The notes under the pieces: generated by a model | Seen by the model: the letters and a program-made list of their open reading frames with translations, nothing else | Databases searched by the model: none | Told to the model about the DNA's origin: nothing | Program-made: the position numbers and the translations under genes | Shown: one piece after another, positions 17,379 to 27,000 of the stretch | How the letters are laid out: the number at the start of each line of letters is the position of its first letter | Position numbering within the stretch: the first letter of the stretch is position 1 | DNA from: Bacteroidota bacterium | GTDB taxonomy: Bacteria; Bacteroidota; Bacteroidia; NS11-12g; UBA9320 | Length of the DNA: 64,000 bases | NCBI GenBank assembly: GCA_013359235.1 | Contig: JABWCE010000001.1 | Coordinates: 62,001 to 126,000 of the forward strand | Reading direction: 5' to 3'

Positions 17379-18632
17379 TTGTTATCTGATGATGAATTTT
17401 CAGAAATTATAATTTCGGGTGCCGGACCGGCTGGAATTACAACATCTTTATTTTTATCATTAAAAAAAATAAAACATACTTTGATTGAAAAAGAGCAATT
17501 TCCACGCGATAAAATTTGTGGCGATGCTTTAAGCGGGAAGGTGCTTAATATTTTAAAAAAATTAGATAATAGTTTTGTAAATGAACTTTATAATAATAAT
17601 GAAATATACAATCCCAGCAAAGGAATAATTTTTGTATCTCCAGATTTCACAAAGGTTGAAATTCCCTTTAAACTCAACTATATATCAAGTGATGAAGCAC
17701 CCGGATTTGTAGCAAAAAGATTGAATTTTGACAATTTTTTATTTAATAAAATCAATCAAAATTATTGCCATGTGTACCAAAATTGCACCTTAACAAATGT
17801 AGAGAAAACCAATTCTGGTATTTTGGCAGATATTAAACACAATGGAATTTCTTTTAAAAAAAAATGTAAAGTAATTGTAGCCTGCGATGGGGCTAATTCA
17901 ATAATTTCTCGAAAACTTGCAAATTACAAAATTGATCACCATCATTATTCAGCAGGCATTAGAGCATATTTCAGCAATGTAAAAAACCTAAACCCCGAAG
18001 GTTATATTGAATTGATTTATCTTAAAGAATATTTGCCAGGATATTTTTGGATTTTTCCTTTACCAAATGGCAATGCAAATGTGGGCGTTGGTATGCTCTC
18101 GCAAAATGTAATTGAAAAAAAAATTGACTTAAAAAAAATGTTTGAAAACACGTTGAAATTTAACCCTAAAATTGCTCCAAGATTTGAAAGTGCAATACAG
18201 CAAACATCTTTTCAAGGCTGGGGTTTACCTCTTGCATCTAAAAAAATGAAAATAAGCGGAAATAATTTTTTGTTGTGTGGCGATGCAGCATCACTTATCG
18301 ACCCCTTTACTGGCGAAGGTGTTGCTTCGGCAATGCTTAGCGGAAAACTTGCAGCCGAAACTATTGAAGAAGCAATGGAAAAAGATGACTTTTCGGCAAC
18401 AATTTTAAGAAAATACGACTTAAAATATTTTAAAACAACCCAAGCCGAAACACGTATAAGTACAATACTTCAAAAACTTATTAGAAACGAAAAATTATTT
18501 AATTTTGTTTTAAAGAGAATTTCAAAAAATAATGAACTTAAAAATGTACTTACTTTAATGTTTGCAGATGTAAATCTTAGAAAAAAATTTTTAAACCCTT
18601 TATTTTATTTTAAACTGTTTTTTAAAAATTAA
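17379..18632 (+). CDS. FAD-dependent oxidoreductase, geranylgeranyl reductase family
   Basis: A 417-residue flavoprotein. The dinucleotide-binding fold is at the N-terminus: IIISGAGPAGITTSLFLSLK (GxGxxG, about residues 9-28), followed by EKEQFPRDKICGDALSGKVL, the family's PxxKxCGD segment. A second FAD motif, LLCGDAASLIDPFTGEGVAS (about 300-319), is also typical. Relatives reduce isoprenoid chains or, as in halogenase- and menaquinone-type members, act on other lipophilic substrates, so the exact reaction is open. The start is TTG at 17379: an in-frame TAA lies five codons upstream and no ATG is in frame nearby. It follows the FG-GAP gene by 7 bases and is likely cotranscribed, though no functional tie is evident. 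Confidence 0.9.
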   Translation: MLSDDEFSEIIISGAGPAGITTSLFLSLKKIKHTLIEKEQFPRDKICGDALSGKVLNILKKLDNSFVNELYNNNEIYNPSKGIIFVSPDFTKVEIPFKLNYISSDEAPGFVAKRLNFDNFLFNKINQNYCHVYQNCTLTNVEKTNSGILADIKHNGISFKKKCKVIVACDGANSIISRKLANYKIDHHHYSAGIRAYFSNVKNLNPEGYIELIYLKEYLPGYFWIFPLPNGNANVGVGMLSQNVIEKKIDLKKMFENTLKFNPKIAPRFESAIQQTSFQGWGLPLASKKMKISGNNFLLCGDAASLIDPFTGEGVASAMLSGKLAAETIEEAMEKDDFSATILRKYDLKYFKTTQAETRISTILQKLIRNEKLFNFVLKRISKNNELKNVLTLMFADVNLRKKFLNPLFYFKLFFKN

Positions 18633-18668
18633 TTTTACTTAAACATGGTTATTATTAATAAAATACAT

Positions 18669-18676
18669 TAACTTTG
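18669..18676 (+). promoter_or_regulatory. -7 promoter element of the mbnP-like gene
   Basis: TAACTTTG matches TAnnTTTG and lies 7 bases before the ATG at 18684. No clear -33 box is seen. Confidence 0.33.
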
Positions 18677-18683
18677 AAAAACA

Positions 18684-19409
18684 ATGAAACATATATTTTA
18701 CTGCTTAATTCTTATTAGTAATTTGATATTTATATCATGTAAAGATGACCCCATTGGTGAAAAAAAAGGAAATATCAAATTTGGATTACAATATTTCATA
18801 GATAATGATACGCTAAAAACTGATACCATAATTTATACCAATGCAGCCGGGAATAAATACAGCATAAATCATTTTGAATATTTTCTTTCGGGCTTTTCTT
18901 TTCAAAAGAATGACAACTCTTGGCACACCACCGACAATGTGTTTTATGTAAACATAAAAAAAACATTAACCAACACAATATCTTTAAATAATATACCCTA
19001 CGGTGATTACAAATCTGTAACTTTTTACCTTGGGTTAGACTCTATAAGAAATCAATCAAATTATTTGCCCAATACGATAGAAAATATAAATATGGCTTGG
19101 CCTGACGCAATGGGCGGAGGTTATCATTTTATAAAATTAGAAGGATATTTTCTTGATAAATCAGGAACTAAACAAGATGGTTATGCAATGCACTTAGGCA
19201 CAAACAAAAACCTGATAAAAATTGAAATTAATCATCCATTCAGCATAAATGCTAATTCTCTTGATAAAAAACTTATTATGAACATAAACGAATGGTTTAA
19301 AAACCCTTTAAATTACGATTTTGATATAGACGGAAATTACTCTATGGGAGTTGACGGTGCTATGTCTAAACTTGCACAAAACGGAAAAGATCTTTTTAAA
19401 ATAGAATAA
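18684..19409 (+). CDS. MbnP-like lipoprotein, putative copper-binding protein
   Basis: A 241-residue lipoprotein (lipobox FISC, Cys19). The MbnP family pattern is visible: IKFGLQYFID near the start of the mature part, YSINHFEYFLSGF (about 59-71), then MAWPDAMGGGYHFIKLEG (about 138-154) and YAMHLG (about 167-172). In the known MbnP system a tryptophan is oxidised to kynurenine by the diheme enzyme MbnH and the site binds copper. Here the candidate tryptophans are Trp139 in the conserved MAW motif, Trp80 and Trp204; Trp139 is the best placed, with Met138, His148 and His170 as potential copper ligands. The MbnH-like gene starts one base after its stop. No methanobactin precursor or MbnB/MbnC gene is near. 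Confidence 0.88.
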   Translation: MKHIFYCLILISNLIFISCKDDPIGEKKGNIKFGLQYFIDNDTLKTDTIIYTNAAGNKYSINHFEYFLSGFSFQKNDNSWHTTDNVFYVNIKKTLTNTISLNNIPYGDYKSVTFYLGLDSIRNQSNYLPNTIENINMAWPDAMGGGYHFIKLEGYFLDKSGTKQDGYAMHLGTNKNLIKIEINHPFSINANSLDKKLIMNINEWFKNPLNYDFDIDGNYSMGVDGAMSKLAQNGKDLFKIE

Positions 19410-19410
19410 T

Positions 19411-20406
19411 ATGAAAAATATATTTTTTTTAATTTCGGCATTATCAATTTTTATTAGTTCTTGCAAAAAAGACCCAATAATAAATGATAAATTCAAAACT
19501 ACACCTTATATAATTGAAGTTCCAAAATACTTCCCAATAATGAATACAAATCCATTAAATCCTATGACAGTAGAGGGTTTTGAACTCGGTAGGAAATTGT
19601 ATTACGACCCAATATTATCAAACGACGGTCGCTCTTGTGCATCGTGCCACGACCAAAAATACAATTTCACAACATACGCCTCAAATGCACTTGTACATGT
19701 TAACCTTGCTTGGAATACAAATTTTTTATGGAACGGTCATGTTACTGGAACCCTTGAAGATATTATGATGTTTGAAGTTGGAGATTTTTTTAATACTGAT
19801 ATAAATAAGTTAAACAACAGCAATGATTACAAAAACCTATTTAAAAAAGCTTATAATATTGATAAAATCACAAAAACTGATGTAGCTTATGCCTTGGCAC
19901 AGTTTTTCAGAGCAAGAGTATCGTATAATTCAAAATTTGATAAATTTATAAGAGGAGAAACAGATTTATCGCCTTCTGAACTTAATGGATATATACTTTT
20001 CACTACAGAAAAAGGGGATTGTTTTCATTGCCACACTCTCCCACTTACTTCTGATAACCAATTTAGAAATATTGGCCTTGATTCGGTTTTTGAAGCACAT
20101 AATCTCGGCAGATACGAAGTAACCCACAACCCGTTAGACAAAGGAAAATTTAAAGTGCCAACTTTAAGAAATATTGAAGTTTCTGCTCCTTATATGCACG
20201 ATGGCAGATTTAAAACACTTGCTGAAGTTGTTGAATTTTATAACTCTGGTGTAAAAGTATCATCTACAATAGACCCCATAATGACCAAGCCGGGCAAAGA
20301 ATACGGTTTAAAACTTACAACAAAAGAAAAAAGTGATTTAATAAGTTTTTTGAAAACATTTACTGATACATCATTTTTAAATAATAAAGCATTTTCAAAA
20401 CCTTAA
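19411..20406 (+). CDS. diheme cytochrome c peroxidase-like enzyme (MbnH/MauG family)
   Basis: A 331-residue lipoprotein (lipobox ISSC, Cys18) with two c-type heme sites: CASCH at 76-80 and CFHCH at 204-208. The C-terminal part LDKGKFKVPTLRNIEVSAPY and MHDGRFKTLAEVVEFYNSGV is the conserved block of bacterial diheme peroxidases and their MauG/MbnH relatives. Because the gene is coupled to an MbnP-like gene (one-base gap, both lipoproteins), the likely role is peroxide-dependent oxidation of a tryptophan in MbnP rather than general hydrogen peroxide removal. The axial ligand of the second heme (Met or Tyr) that separates peroxidases from MauG types cannot be set without a structural alignment; Met262 in PYMHDGRF is one candidate. 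Confidence 0.92.
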   Translation: MKNIFFLISALSIFISSCKKDPIINDKFKTTPYIIEVPKYFPIMNTNPLNPMTVEGFELGRKLYYDPILSNDGRSCASCHDQKYNFTTYASNALVHVNLAWNTNFLWNGHVTGTLEDIMMFEVGDFFNTDINKLNNSNDYKNLFKKAYNIDKITKTDVAYALAQFFRARVSYNSKFDKFIRGETDLSPSELNGYILFTTEKGDCFHCHTLPLTSDNQFRNIGLDSVFEAHNLGRYEVTHNPLDKGKFKVPTLRNIEVSAPYMHDGRFKTLAEVVEFYNSGVKVSSTIDPIMTKPGKEYGLKLTTKEKSDLISFLKTFTDTSFLNNKAFSKP

Positions 20407-20481
20407 ATTTTTTTTTTAATATTAAAAAAAATATTAAAATTGTTTAATATTATTATTAAAAATTTTAAGAAACAAAATGCC

Positions 20482-21099
20482 ATGAAAAAAAAATCTATTA
20501 TTTTCCTATTTATTAGCCTTATGGGATTTTACAGTAACTCAGTTGCTCAAGTTTCCTGTATAGAAACATTATGGGTAATTCTTGGATTAGGTCCTTCTAA
20601 AATAATGGGTGGAAGCTATGAAGACCCATTGGGATTAGAATTTGGATTATGCAGCAAATTTCTGAATATTAATAAAAATATGAATTTGCAAACAGAGATA
20701 AAATATACCACTCAAGGTGGAAAATATGCCGAAGATATGTATTCAGGGAGAGTTAAATTAGCTTATGTTCATTTACCAATTATGATTTCTTATATGAAAA
20801 ACAAAAATGGTTTTTTTGCCGAATTTGGGCTACAACCGGGATTATTAGTAAGTGCAAAAGACGAATACACACTACAAGGCTCAAATGAAAAAATCACTAA
20901 TGACTTTAAAAGTAAAGTTAATTCATTTGAATTTGGTATTCCATTATTTGTTGGCTACAAACTTAATAATGGATTAGGATGTGGGATAAGATACGTACAA
21001 GGTCTTTCTAAAGTAGAAAAATCGCTTTCAGAATCAAATGTAAATTCATTTCTAAGTTTCCGCTTATTTTACATTTATGTTAATACCAAAAAGAAATAG
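20482..21099 (+). CDS. outer-membrane beta-barrel protein (PorT-like)
   Basis: About 205 residues from the ATG at 20482, which opens a clean signal peptide (MKKKSIIFLFISLMGFYSNS then VAQ). An in-frame TTG 42 bases earlier is less likely. The mature protein alternates polar and aromatic residues in short strands, e.g. MNLQTEIKYTTQGGKYAED, KLAYVHLPIMISYMKNKNGF and FFAEFGLQPGLLVSAKDEY, the pattern of the 8-strand Bacteroidota outer-membrane barrel family. It ends with a strand SFLSFRLFYIYVN. It lies 75 bases after the MbnH-like gene and could be a transporter or sensor part of that copper locus, but the family is broad and this is only a guess. Confidence 0.8.
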   Translation: MKKKSIIFLFISLMGFYSNSVAQVSCIETLWVILGLGPSKIMGGSYEDPLGLEFGLCSKFLNINKNMNLQTEIKYTTQGGKYAEDMYSGRVKLAYVHLPIMISYMKNKNGFFAEFGLQPGLLVSAKDEYTLQGSNEKITNDFKSKVNSFEFGIPLFVGYKLNNGLGCGIRYVQGLSKVEKSLSESNVNSFLSFRLFYIYVNTKKK

Positions 21100-21144
21100 A
21101 ATAAAGTTTGAATATTTTAATTATATACTTTTAAGAGGTTTTTG

Positions 21145-21218
<74 letters not shown>

Positions 21219-21265
21219 TGTTTTTTTGGGGCAAATTTACAATCAGTGTATTTACTTTCAAATCA

Positions 21266-22249
21266 TTATTTCAATTTAATTTTTTTCCCAATACTGAGTT
21301 TATCATCTTTTTTAATATGGTTTAGTTTACAAAGTTTTGTAACCGAAGTATTGTATTTTCGGGCAATTGATGAAAGTGTATCACCTTTTTTCACAATATG
21401 AAAACCTTTGTTCTTTTTATTTTTGTTCTTTAAATTTCGTTTTTTCTTTTTATCTAATGCACGTTTTCTCTCTTTTTCTTTCAAATACTGCATACGTTTG
21501 AATTCGTATTGTGCTTCTTTTTTTGCAAATAGACTGTCGTTTATAACTTCTACAATACTTTTTGCTTCGTTTAAATAGTGAGAAGTTGAAAAAGTTGAAT
21601 AATTGCCTACCATCAACGAGTTCGAGTTAAGAGAATAATTATCAAAATCTACAATTATTCTTGGGTTTAATGGGCGGCCGTAATATCTTATTTCGAAATG
21701 AAGATGCGAACCTCGGCTATGCCCTGTATTGCCGCCTAAACCTAACAATTGCCCTGATTTTATAGGATGAAAAGGCGTGACTTTTAACTCTGATAAATGA
21801 CCATACAATGTTTCTAAACCATTAAAATGACTAATAATTACATAATAACCATAGCCCCTATTCCAACCTGCATGTCTTACAATTCCATCAAAAGCAGCGT
21901 AAACAGGGTCTCCGGTTTCTAGGTCTATATCTATTCCGGCATGTAGTCTTCCCCATCTGCCGCCAAAATTACTTGTTACTTTTCCTCGGCAAGGAGCCGA
22001 AAAACAACAATGTACATTATCAATCAAATCTATACATAATGTTTCTCTACGAGATTGTGAAAGCGATATAATTCCAATTTTTGAAGTGTCCCAAAGTTTT
22101 GTATTTTCTTTTTCAAAGATTGATTCGTAATATTCAAATGAATCAGTATCTGTACTGTCAGACAGTTCGTCTTGCGATTTTACTTTGTGAGCAGAAATGA
22201 GTAAAATTACACTAAATATTATGTATTTTAAATAACTTTTAATATCCAA
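21266..22249 (-). CDS. M23 family peptidoglycan endopeptidase with C-terminal LysM domain
   Basis: A 327-residue exported protein (signal peptide about 1-25, ending KVKSQ). The M23 domain covers about residues 80-210: VTSNFGGRWGRLHAGIDIDL carries the first zinc His and Asp, YGHLSEL precedes the core, and SRGSHLHFEIRYYGRPLNP has the HxH motif with the other zinc ligand. A lysine-rich linker (about 245-280) leads to a LysM peptidoglycan-binding domain (GFHIVKKGDTLSSIARKYNT). It probably trims or remodels cell-wall crosslinks. It overlaps ribF by 11 bases and is likely cotranscribed with it. The start is TTG at 22249, chosen because the signal peptide begins there and there is no ATG. Confidence 0.93.
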   Translation of the reverse strand: MDIKSYLKYIIFSVILLISAHKVKSQDELSDSTDTDSFEYYESIFEKENTKLWDTSKIGIISLSQSRRETLCIDLIDNVHCCFSAPCRGKVTSNFGGRWGRLHAGIDIDLETGDPVYAAFDGIVRHAGWNRGYGYYVIISHFNGLETLYGHLSELKVTPFHPIKSGQLLGLGGNTGHSRGSHLHFEIRYYGRPLNPRIIVDFDNYSLNSNSLMVGNYSTFSTSHYLNEAKSIVEVINDSLFAKKEAQYEFKRMQYLKEKERKRALDKKKKRNLKNKNKKNKGFHIVKKGDTLSSIARKYNTSVTKLCKLNHIKKDDKLSIGKKIKLK

Positions 22250-23183
22250 TATTTTTAATCTTTAATAATTGCAGCGCTTTCCTCTTATCGTTTTCAAGCT
22301 GAATTTTTAAATCTTCTAAATTATCAAATTTCTTTTCATCTCTCATTTTACTCAAAAAGTAAACAGTTATTTTTTTACCATAAATATCTTTGTCAAAATC
22401 AAAAATATTTACTTCTATACTCCATTTAGCTCCTTTAATTGATGGGCGGTTTCCAATATTCATCATACCTCCAAAAAGTTCATTTTCAATTTCAATTTCT
22501 ACTGCATACACACCATTAGCAGGTATCAATTTATCAATATTTTCAACTTTAATATTTGCTGTAGGAAAACCAATAGTTTTACCAAGTTTATTGCCTTCAT
22601 ATACTACCCCGCTTAAAAAGTATTTTCTTCCTAAAAATTTATTTGCAGTTTCTATGTCGCCATGCAGAAGGCTGTTCCTTATTTTAGTGGAGCTTACATG
22701 TGACATTTCAATATCAAAAGCTGCAATTTCTTTTACATGGAAATTATATTTTTGGGCAAATTCTTTTAAATCGTCAAATTTGCCTTCTCGGTTTTTGCCA
22801 AACCTATGGTCGTAGCCTACAACTATTGTATCTACGCCAATTTTCTCAACTAATATTTTTTTTATAAAATCTTCGGCACTTAGTTCCGAAAATTGCTTAT
22901 CAAATGGTATTACAACTAAAAAATCAAGTCCTGTATTTTTTAATAATTCTGTTTTCTCTTCAAAAGTTGTGAGAAGTTTTATACTGTTATCATCTTTTTG
23001 TAAAATCTGACGAGGATGAGGATTGAAAGTAAGCAAAACCGATTTGCAATTTTTTGCTGATGCAAGTTCAACAATACTTTTAAGTATTTTTAAATGACCG
23101 GTATGTACACCATCAAAAGTACCTTGTGTAACTATTGAATTTTGAATTTGTAATGTTTTGTCAAGCCCTTTTATTACTTGCAT
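22239..23183 (-). CDS. ribF: bifunctional riboflavin kinase/FAD synthetase
   Basis: Makes FMN from riboflavin and then FAD, in the cytosol. It has 314 residues, the usual length. The N-terminal FAD synthetase domain has SIVTQGTFDGVHTGHLKILK (GxFDGxHxGH, about 17-36), LTFNPHPRQIL and STKIRNSLLHGDIETANKFL. The C-terminal kinase domain has GNKLGKTIGFPTANI with the metal-binding PTAN motif and a late NIGNRPSIKG stretch. It overlaps the M23 peptidase gene. In many bacteria ribF directly follows truB; here truB is on the same strand but 7.9 kb upstream, on the far side of the efflux island. Confidence 0.96.
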   Translation of the reverse strand: MQVIKGLDKTLQIQNSIVTQGTFDGVHTGHLKILKSIVELASAKNCKSVLLTFNPHPRQILQKDDNSIKLLTTFEEKTELLKNTGLDFLVVIPFDKQFSELSAEDFIKKILVEKIGVDTIVVGYDHRFGKNREGKFDDLKEFAQKYNFHVKEIAAFDIEMSHVSSTKIRNSLLHGDIETANKFLGRKYFLSGVVYEGNKLGKTIGFPTANIKVENIDKLIPANGVYAVEIEIENELFGGMMNIGNRPSIKGAKWSIEVNIFDFDKDIYGKKITVYFLSKMRDEKKFDNLEDLKIQLENDKRKALQLLKIKNIGY

Positions 23184-23622
23184 ATTTTGAGGGCTGCAAA
23201 ATTACACTATTGTCCATAGACTTCAATAAACTCAAATTCATTATTAAAAAATTGCAATTAAAATCTAAATTTTTAATTTAAACATTAATCTTTAAAATTT
23301 TTCAGCTTGGCGAAGACGGCACTTTAAGCACAAATCTTCAATCGAAGTACAAAGTTCAAAATTAGCTAAAAACTTTAAATCGAACCTGTTTTCTGCCGTT
23401 TTTGCCAAACCGATGTTACAGGCTGGCGTTCTGTCTTTCGTGTTGTAAAGTTCTTGTCTGTATTGAGTTTTGCTGTTGTGTCGGTAGTGAGATAGGAGTT
23501 TTAAAATTTTTAGAAAGGGAAGGAAAAATAATTTTTTAGGGTAGGTAGTGTAAGCTCTTCTCGCATTTTGGCTTTAGCGTGGATTTGTGCGAATGCGAGA
23601 TGTGCTTACACGGTGTGTTGGA
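23184..23622. other. noncoding region with unusual composition at the left island edge
   Basis: About 440 bases with no credible reading frame. The first 110 bases beside ribF are AT-rich like other gaps. From about 23304 the base content changes (GGCGAAGACGGCAC, GGCTGGCGTTCTGTC), and the DNA resembles intergenic repeats I recall from Flavobacteriia rather than the local spacers. It ends in the long imperfect palindrome at 23548-23611. I infer that it came in with the efflux module. No gene remnant, transposase fragment or RNA fold was recognised. Confidence 0.5.
23548..23611. repeat. 64-base imperfect inverted repeat, possible terminator
   Basis: Outer arms GTGTAAGC (23548-23555) and GCTTACAC (23604-23611) and inner arms TCTCGCATT (23559-23567) and AATGCGAGA (23592-23600) are perfect, separated by a 3-base mismatch on each side; the loop is 24 bases. 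It lies 11 bases after the stop of the last gene of the efflux operon. It could stop that transcript, or mark a mobile junction; its 5' side lacks the RYYYAAC box expected for an integron attC site. Confidence 0.55.
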
Positions 23623-24069
23623 CTACATATAAATCACTTTCACTTTAATGGTCTTATTTTGGTTTAATTCAAAACTTGCTTTTTTAAAATTTGGACGGTT
23701 GGTTAATCCGATTGAAGAATAGTTTGAAAATCCAATTCCTTCTTTTGGCAAAATCAACCCTTTATCAATCTTTCCGTTGCTATTTTCATCGTGCAAAATG
23801 TTTACCGCATAATTGCCTTTTGGCAAGTTTGAAAATGTACATTGAGTTTTTCCATTTGTAATACTTATTTTTTCCATTTTGAAGTAATTTTTATACTGTT
23901 CATCAGGAATGGAGCCGTCTTTGTTATACAATGCTATTTGAACCGTTCCTTTTGAATTTCTCAAATTTTCAACTTCTACTGTTAAGCTGTTTTGTTCATT
24001 AAAATTAGCTTTAAAAGAAGACAATAAGAGCATTAAAGGTGTAATGATAAGAATGATTATTTTTTTCAT
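23623..24069 (-). CDS. DUF2141 exported protein
   Basis: A 148-residue exported protein (signal peptide ending about SSFKA). The DUF2141 pattern is clear: LRNSKGTVQIALYNKDGSIP (about 37-56), LPKGNYAVNILHDENSNGKI (about 83-102) and LPKEGIGFSNYSSIGLTNRP. The family has a small beta-sandwich with an acidic DENxNGK loop that might hold calcium; no function is known. It is the last gene of the TetR-controlled efflux operon, one base after the pump gene. Whether it helps the pump or a separate lipid- or carotenoid-related task is unclear. Confidence 0.88.
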   Translation of the reverse strand: MKKIIILIITPLMLLLSSFKANFNEQNSLTVEVENLRNSKGTVQIALYNKDGSIPDEQYKNYFKMEKISITNGKTQCTFSNLPKGNYAVNILHDENSNGKIDKGLILPKEGIGFSNYSSIGLTNRPNFKKASFELNQNKTIKVKVIYM

Positions 24070-24070
24070 T

Positions 24071-27000
24071 TTAAGATTTTTTTCTGTTGTTAAATTTTTC
24101 TTTTACACTATCTACCACATCATAAACCATTGGTACTAAATAAACGGTTAAAGCCAATGACGAAAGTAGTCCGCCAATAATTACCCAAGCCAATCCGTTT
24201 TTCCATTCGGCTGATGTTCCAGTCGCCAACGCAATCGGTAACATTCCGATTGCCATTGATAAAGTAGTCATCAAAATAGGTCGCAGTCTTCCTTTACTTG
24301 CCAAAACAATGGCTTCTTTGTAATGCTTTCCTTCTGCTTTTAGCTGATTGGTAAAGTCCACAATTAGAATTGAGTTTTTTGTAACTAATCCCATTAACAT
24401 AATTAAGCCCAATAGCGCAAATAAGCTAAGGTGGCTTAAAGATAAATTGAGTGCTAGAAATGCTCCGATTGCCGCTACAGGAATAGCAAATAAGGCAACA
24501 AATGGATAAATATAACTATCGTATAAAGCAACCATAATCAGATAGATTAACACAAAGGAAATTAACAAAACAGAGCCTAACGCACCAAAACTATCGTTTT
24601 GTCGTTTGATATCACTTCCCCAAGTCATTTGTATGCCGTCTGGTAAAGGATTTTTGTTGATATAAGCCACCACATCATCAGCTACTGTTCCTGACGGACG
24701 ACCTAAGGCATCGGCAGTAAGCGTAACGGCTGGCTGTCGGTCTTTACGCTCTAAAAGTGAGGGTGAATTGTCTTTTTCTATACTTGCAATTTGTGATACT
24801 TCAATAGAAACGCCCATCGGATTGATGATATTCAATTGCTTGATGTCGTCTTCGTTTTGGCGACTGAATTTATCTAACCATATTCTAACTGGGTATTCTG
24901 TTCCGTTGTCGGTTAAAGTGGCATCGTCATTTCCAGTAAAAGCAGTTCGTAAATTCATTCCTACATAAGCCGTATTTAATCCTAAGCGTTGCATTTTATC
25001 GTTGTCAGGAATAACTTTTAGTTCTGGACTTCCGGTTTCTACTGAAAGACGAACATTATCGGCTCCTGGTATTTTTTCGATAATATTTTTTAAATTATTT
25101 CCGGTTTGCATTACTTGGTTCAAATCACTTCCACTTAATGTAATTTCAATCGGTGCAGTACGAGGAATTAATCCCAATGCCATTATAGAATAATTTACTC
25201 CCGAAAAATCACTTTGTAAATCATCGCGTAGTTTTCGCATAAAAACTTCCGTTGAAAGGTTGTTGGTTTCTTTCTTTGACTTTAATTGAACAGTAAATTC
25301 CGTTTTATTTGCTGCTCCAACTCCCAAACTTCCAATTCCAGTACTTGGTCCGCCAACATTACTAAATACACTTTCCACCTCGGGTTGCTGTAAAATGTAT
25401 GTTTCTATCTTTTCAGAAACTTTATTGTTTTGTTCAATGGAAACATTTTTATCAAATTCTAATGCTAAACGAAATTTTCCTTGGTCGCCTGTTGCGATTA
25501 ATTCTTTTCCGATAATTCCTTGTTTCATCATTACGGCAGTTCCTACAAAAAGTAAAAGAACAAAGCCTGTGAAAATGAGTTTATGTTTTAAAACCCAGTT
25601 CAATGTATTGCCATACCAATTGATAAAACGTTCTAATTGTCTTTCAAACCACAATAAAAAGCGGTTGAAAAAGTTGCTTGGTTTCAAATTTTCTTTTTCT
25701 CCAATTCGTGAAGCTAACCAAGGCGTTAAAGTAAAACCAACTAATAAACTTGTTAAAACAGTTACGATAATAACTACCGAAAATTGTTTGAGCATATCGG
25801 CAACAAACACTTGTAAAAATAGTATTGGCACAAAAACAACCACATCTACCAAAGTAATGGAAACTGCAGAGTAACCAATTTCCATTCGTCCGTCCATTGC
25901 TGCTTTTCGCTTGTCTTTACCCATATCCAAATGACGTTGGATGTTTTCTAAAACTACCGTAGCATCATCTACCAAAACTCCGATAACTAAAGACATTGCC
26001 AAGAGTGTCATTAAGTTGAGTGTGTAACCCAATAGCCACATTGTTCCAAAAGCAGTGATTAAAGAAGTTGGAATGGCAACGGCAACAATCAGTGAATTTC
26101 GATAACTTCTAAGGAATAATAACATTACCAGAGATACTAAGATAACTGCTAAAATTAAATCAACAACAACAGAATTAACGGCTGCAATGGTGTTGTTTGT
26201 ACTATCGTCTGTTGCTACAAATTTCACATCAGAATTAGCGTTGTGTTCTTCAATGGATTTAAACTTTTCTTTAATCAGTTTAGAAACATCTACTGCATTG
26301 GCATCGCCTTGTTTTTTGATCATTAAACCAATTCCTGTTTTTCCGTTAAAACGGCTGTAAGAAGTAATTTCTTTGATACCGTCTGTTACTTCGGCAACAT
26401 CTTTTACATAGACAGGACTTCCCGGCAAGGGCATTGCAATTTGTACATTCTGTATATCTGTGATAGTATTGTATTTTCCAACCAATCGAACAGAATTGTT
26501 ATCTGTTTCAGTTTGTATTTTACCTGCTGGTAAATCAATACCCGAACGGTTGATGGATTCTACAATTTGATACAAGGAAATTTTATACAATTTCAATTTC
26601 TCTTTATCAACTTTTACTTGTATTTCTCTTTCTTCTCCACCTAAAATGGTAATCTCTGCTACGCCTTTTATTTGTTGAATTTGTGGTAGATAATCGTCTT
26701 TCATTTTCTGATAAAACTCAGTTGGTTTTAAATTGCTCGTTGCACTTACAGACATTATCGGCAAATCATTAGGCGATACTTTGCTCATTACAGGGCTCAA
26801 AATATCTTTTGGTAAATCCTTACGAATGTTATCAATATAGCGTTGAGCATCTTGCATCGTTTTATCTAAATCGGTTCCATATTTTAGATTGGCAATGATA
26901 ACAGAAGCGTTGGGCAATGATTTTGTAACCAAATAATCTACACCTTCCAAATTGGATAGTGCATCTTCAATTTTTCGGGAAACGGAAGTTTCTACTTCAT

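Noticed and set aside
18684-20406. Methanobactin biosynthesis cluster
   Set aside because: Only MbnP- and MbnH-like genes are present; no MbnB, MbnC, MbnT-type genes or precursor peptide were found nearby.
23548-23623. Integron attC site at the long palindrome
   Set aside because: A right-hand GTTRRRY box is present but no matching left box, no integrase gene and no cassette array are seen.
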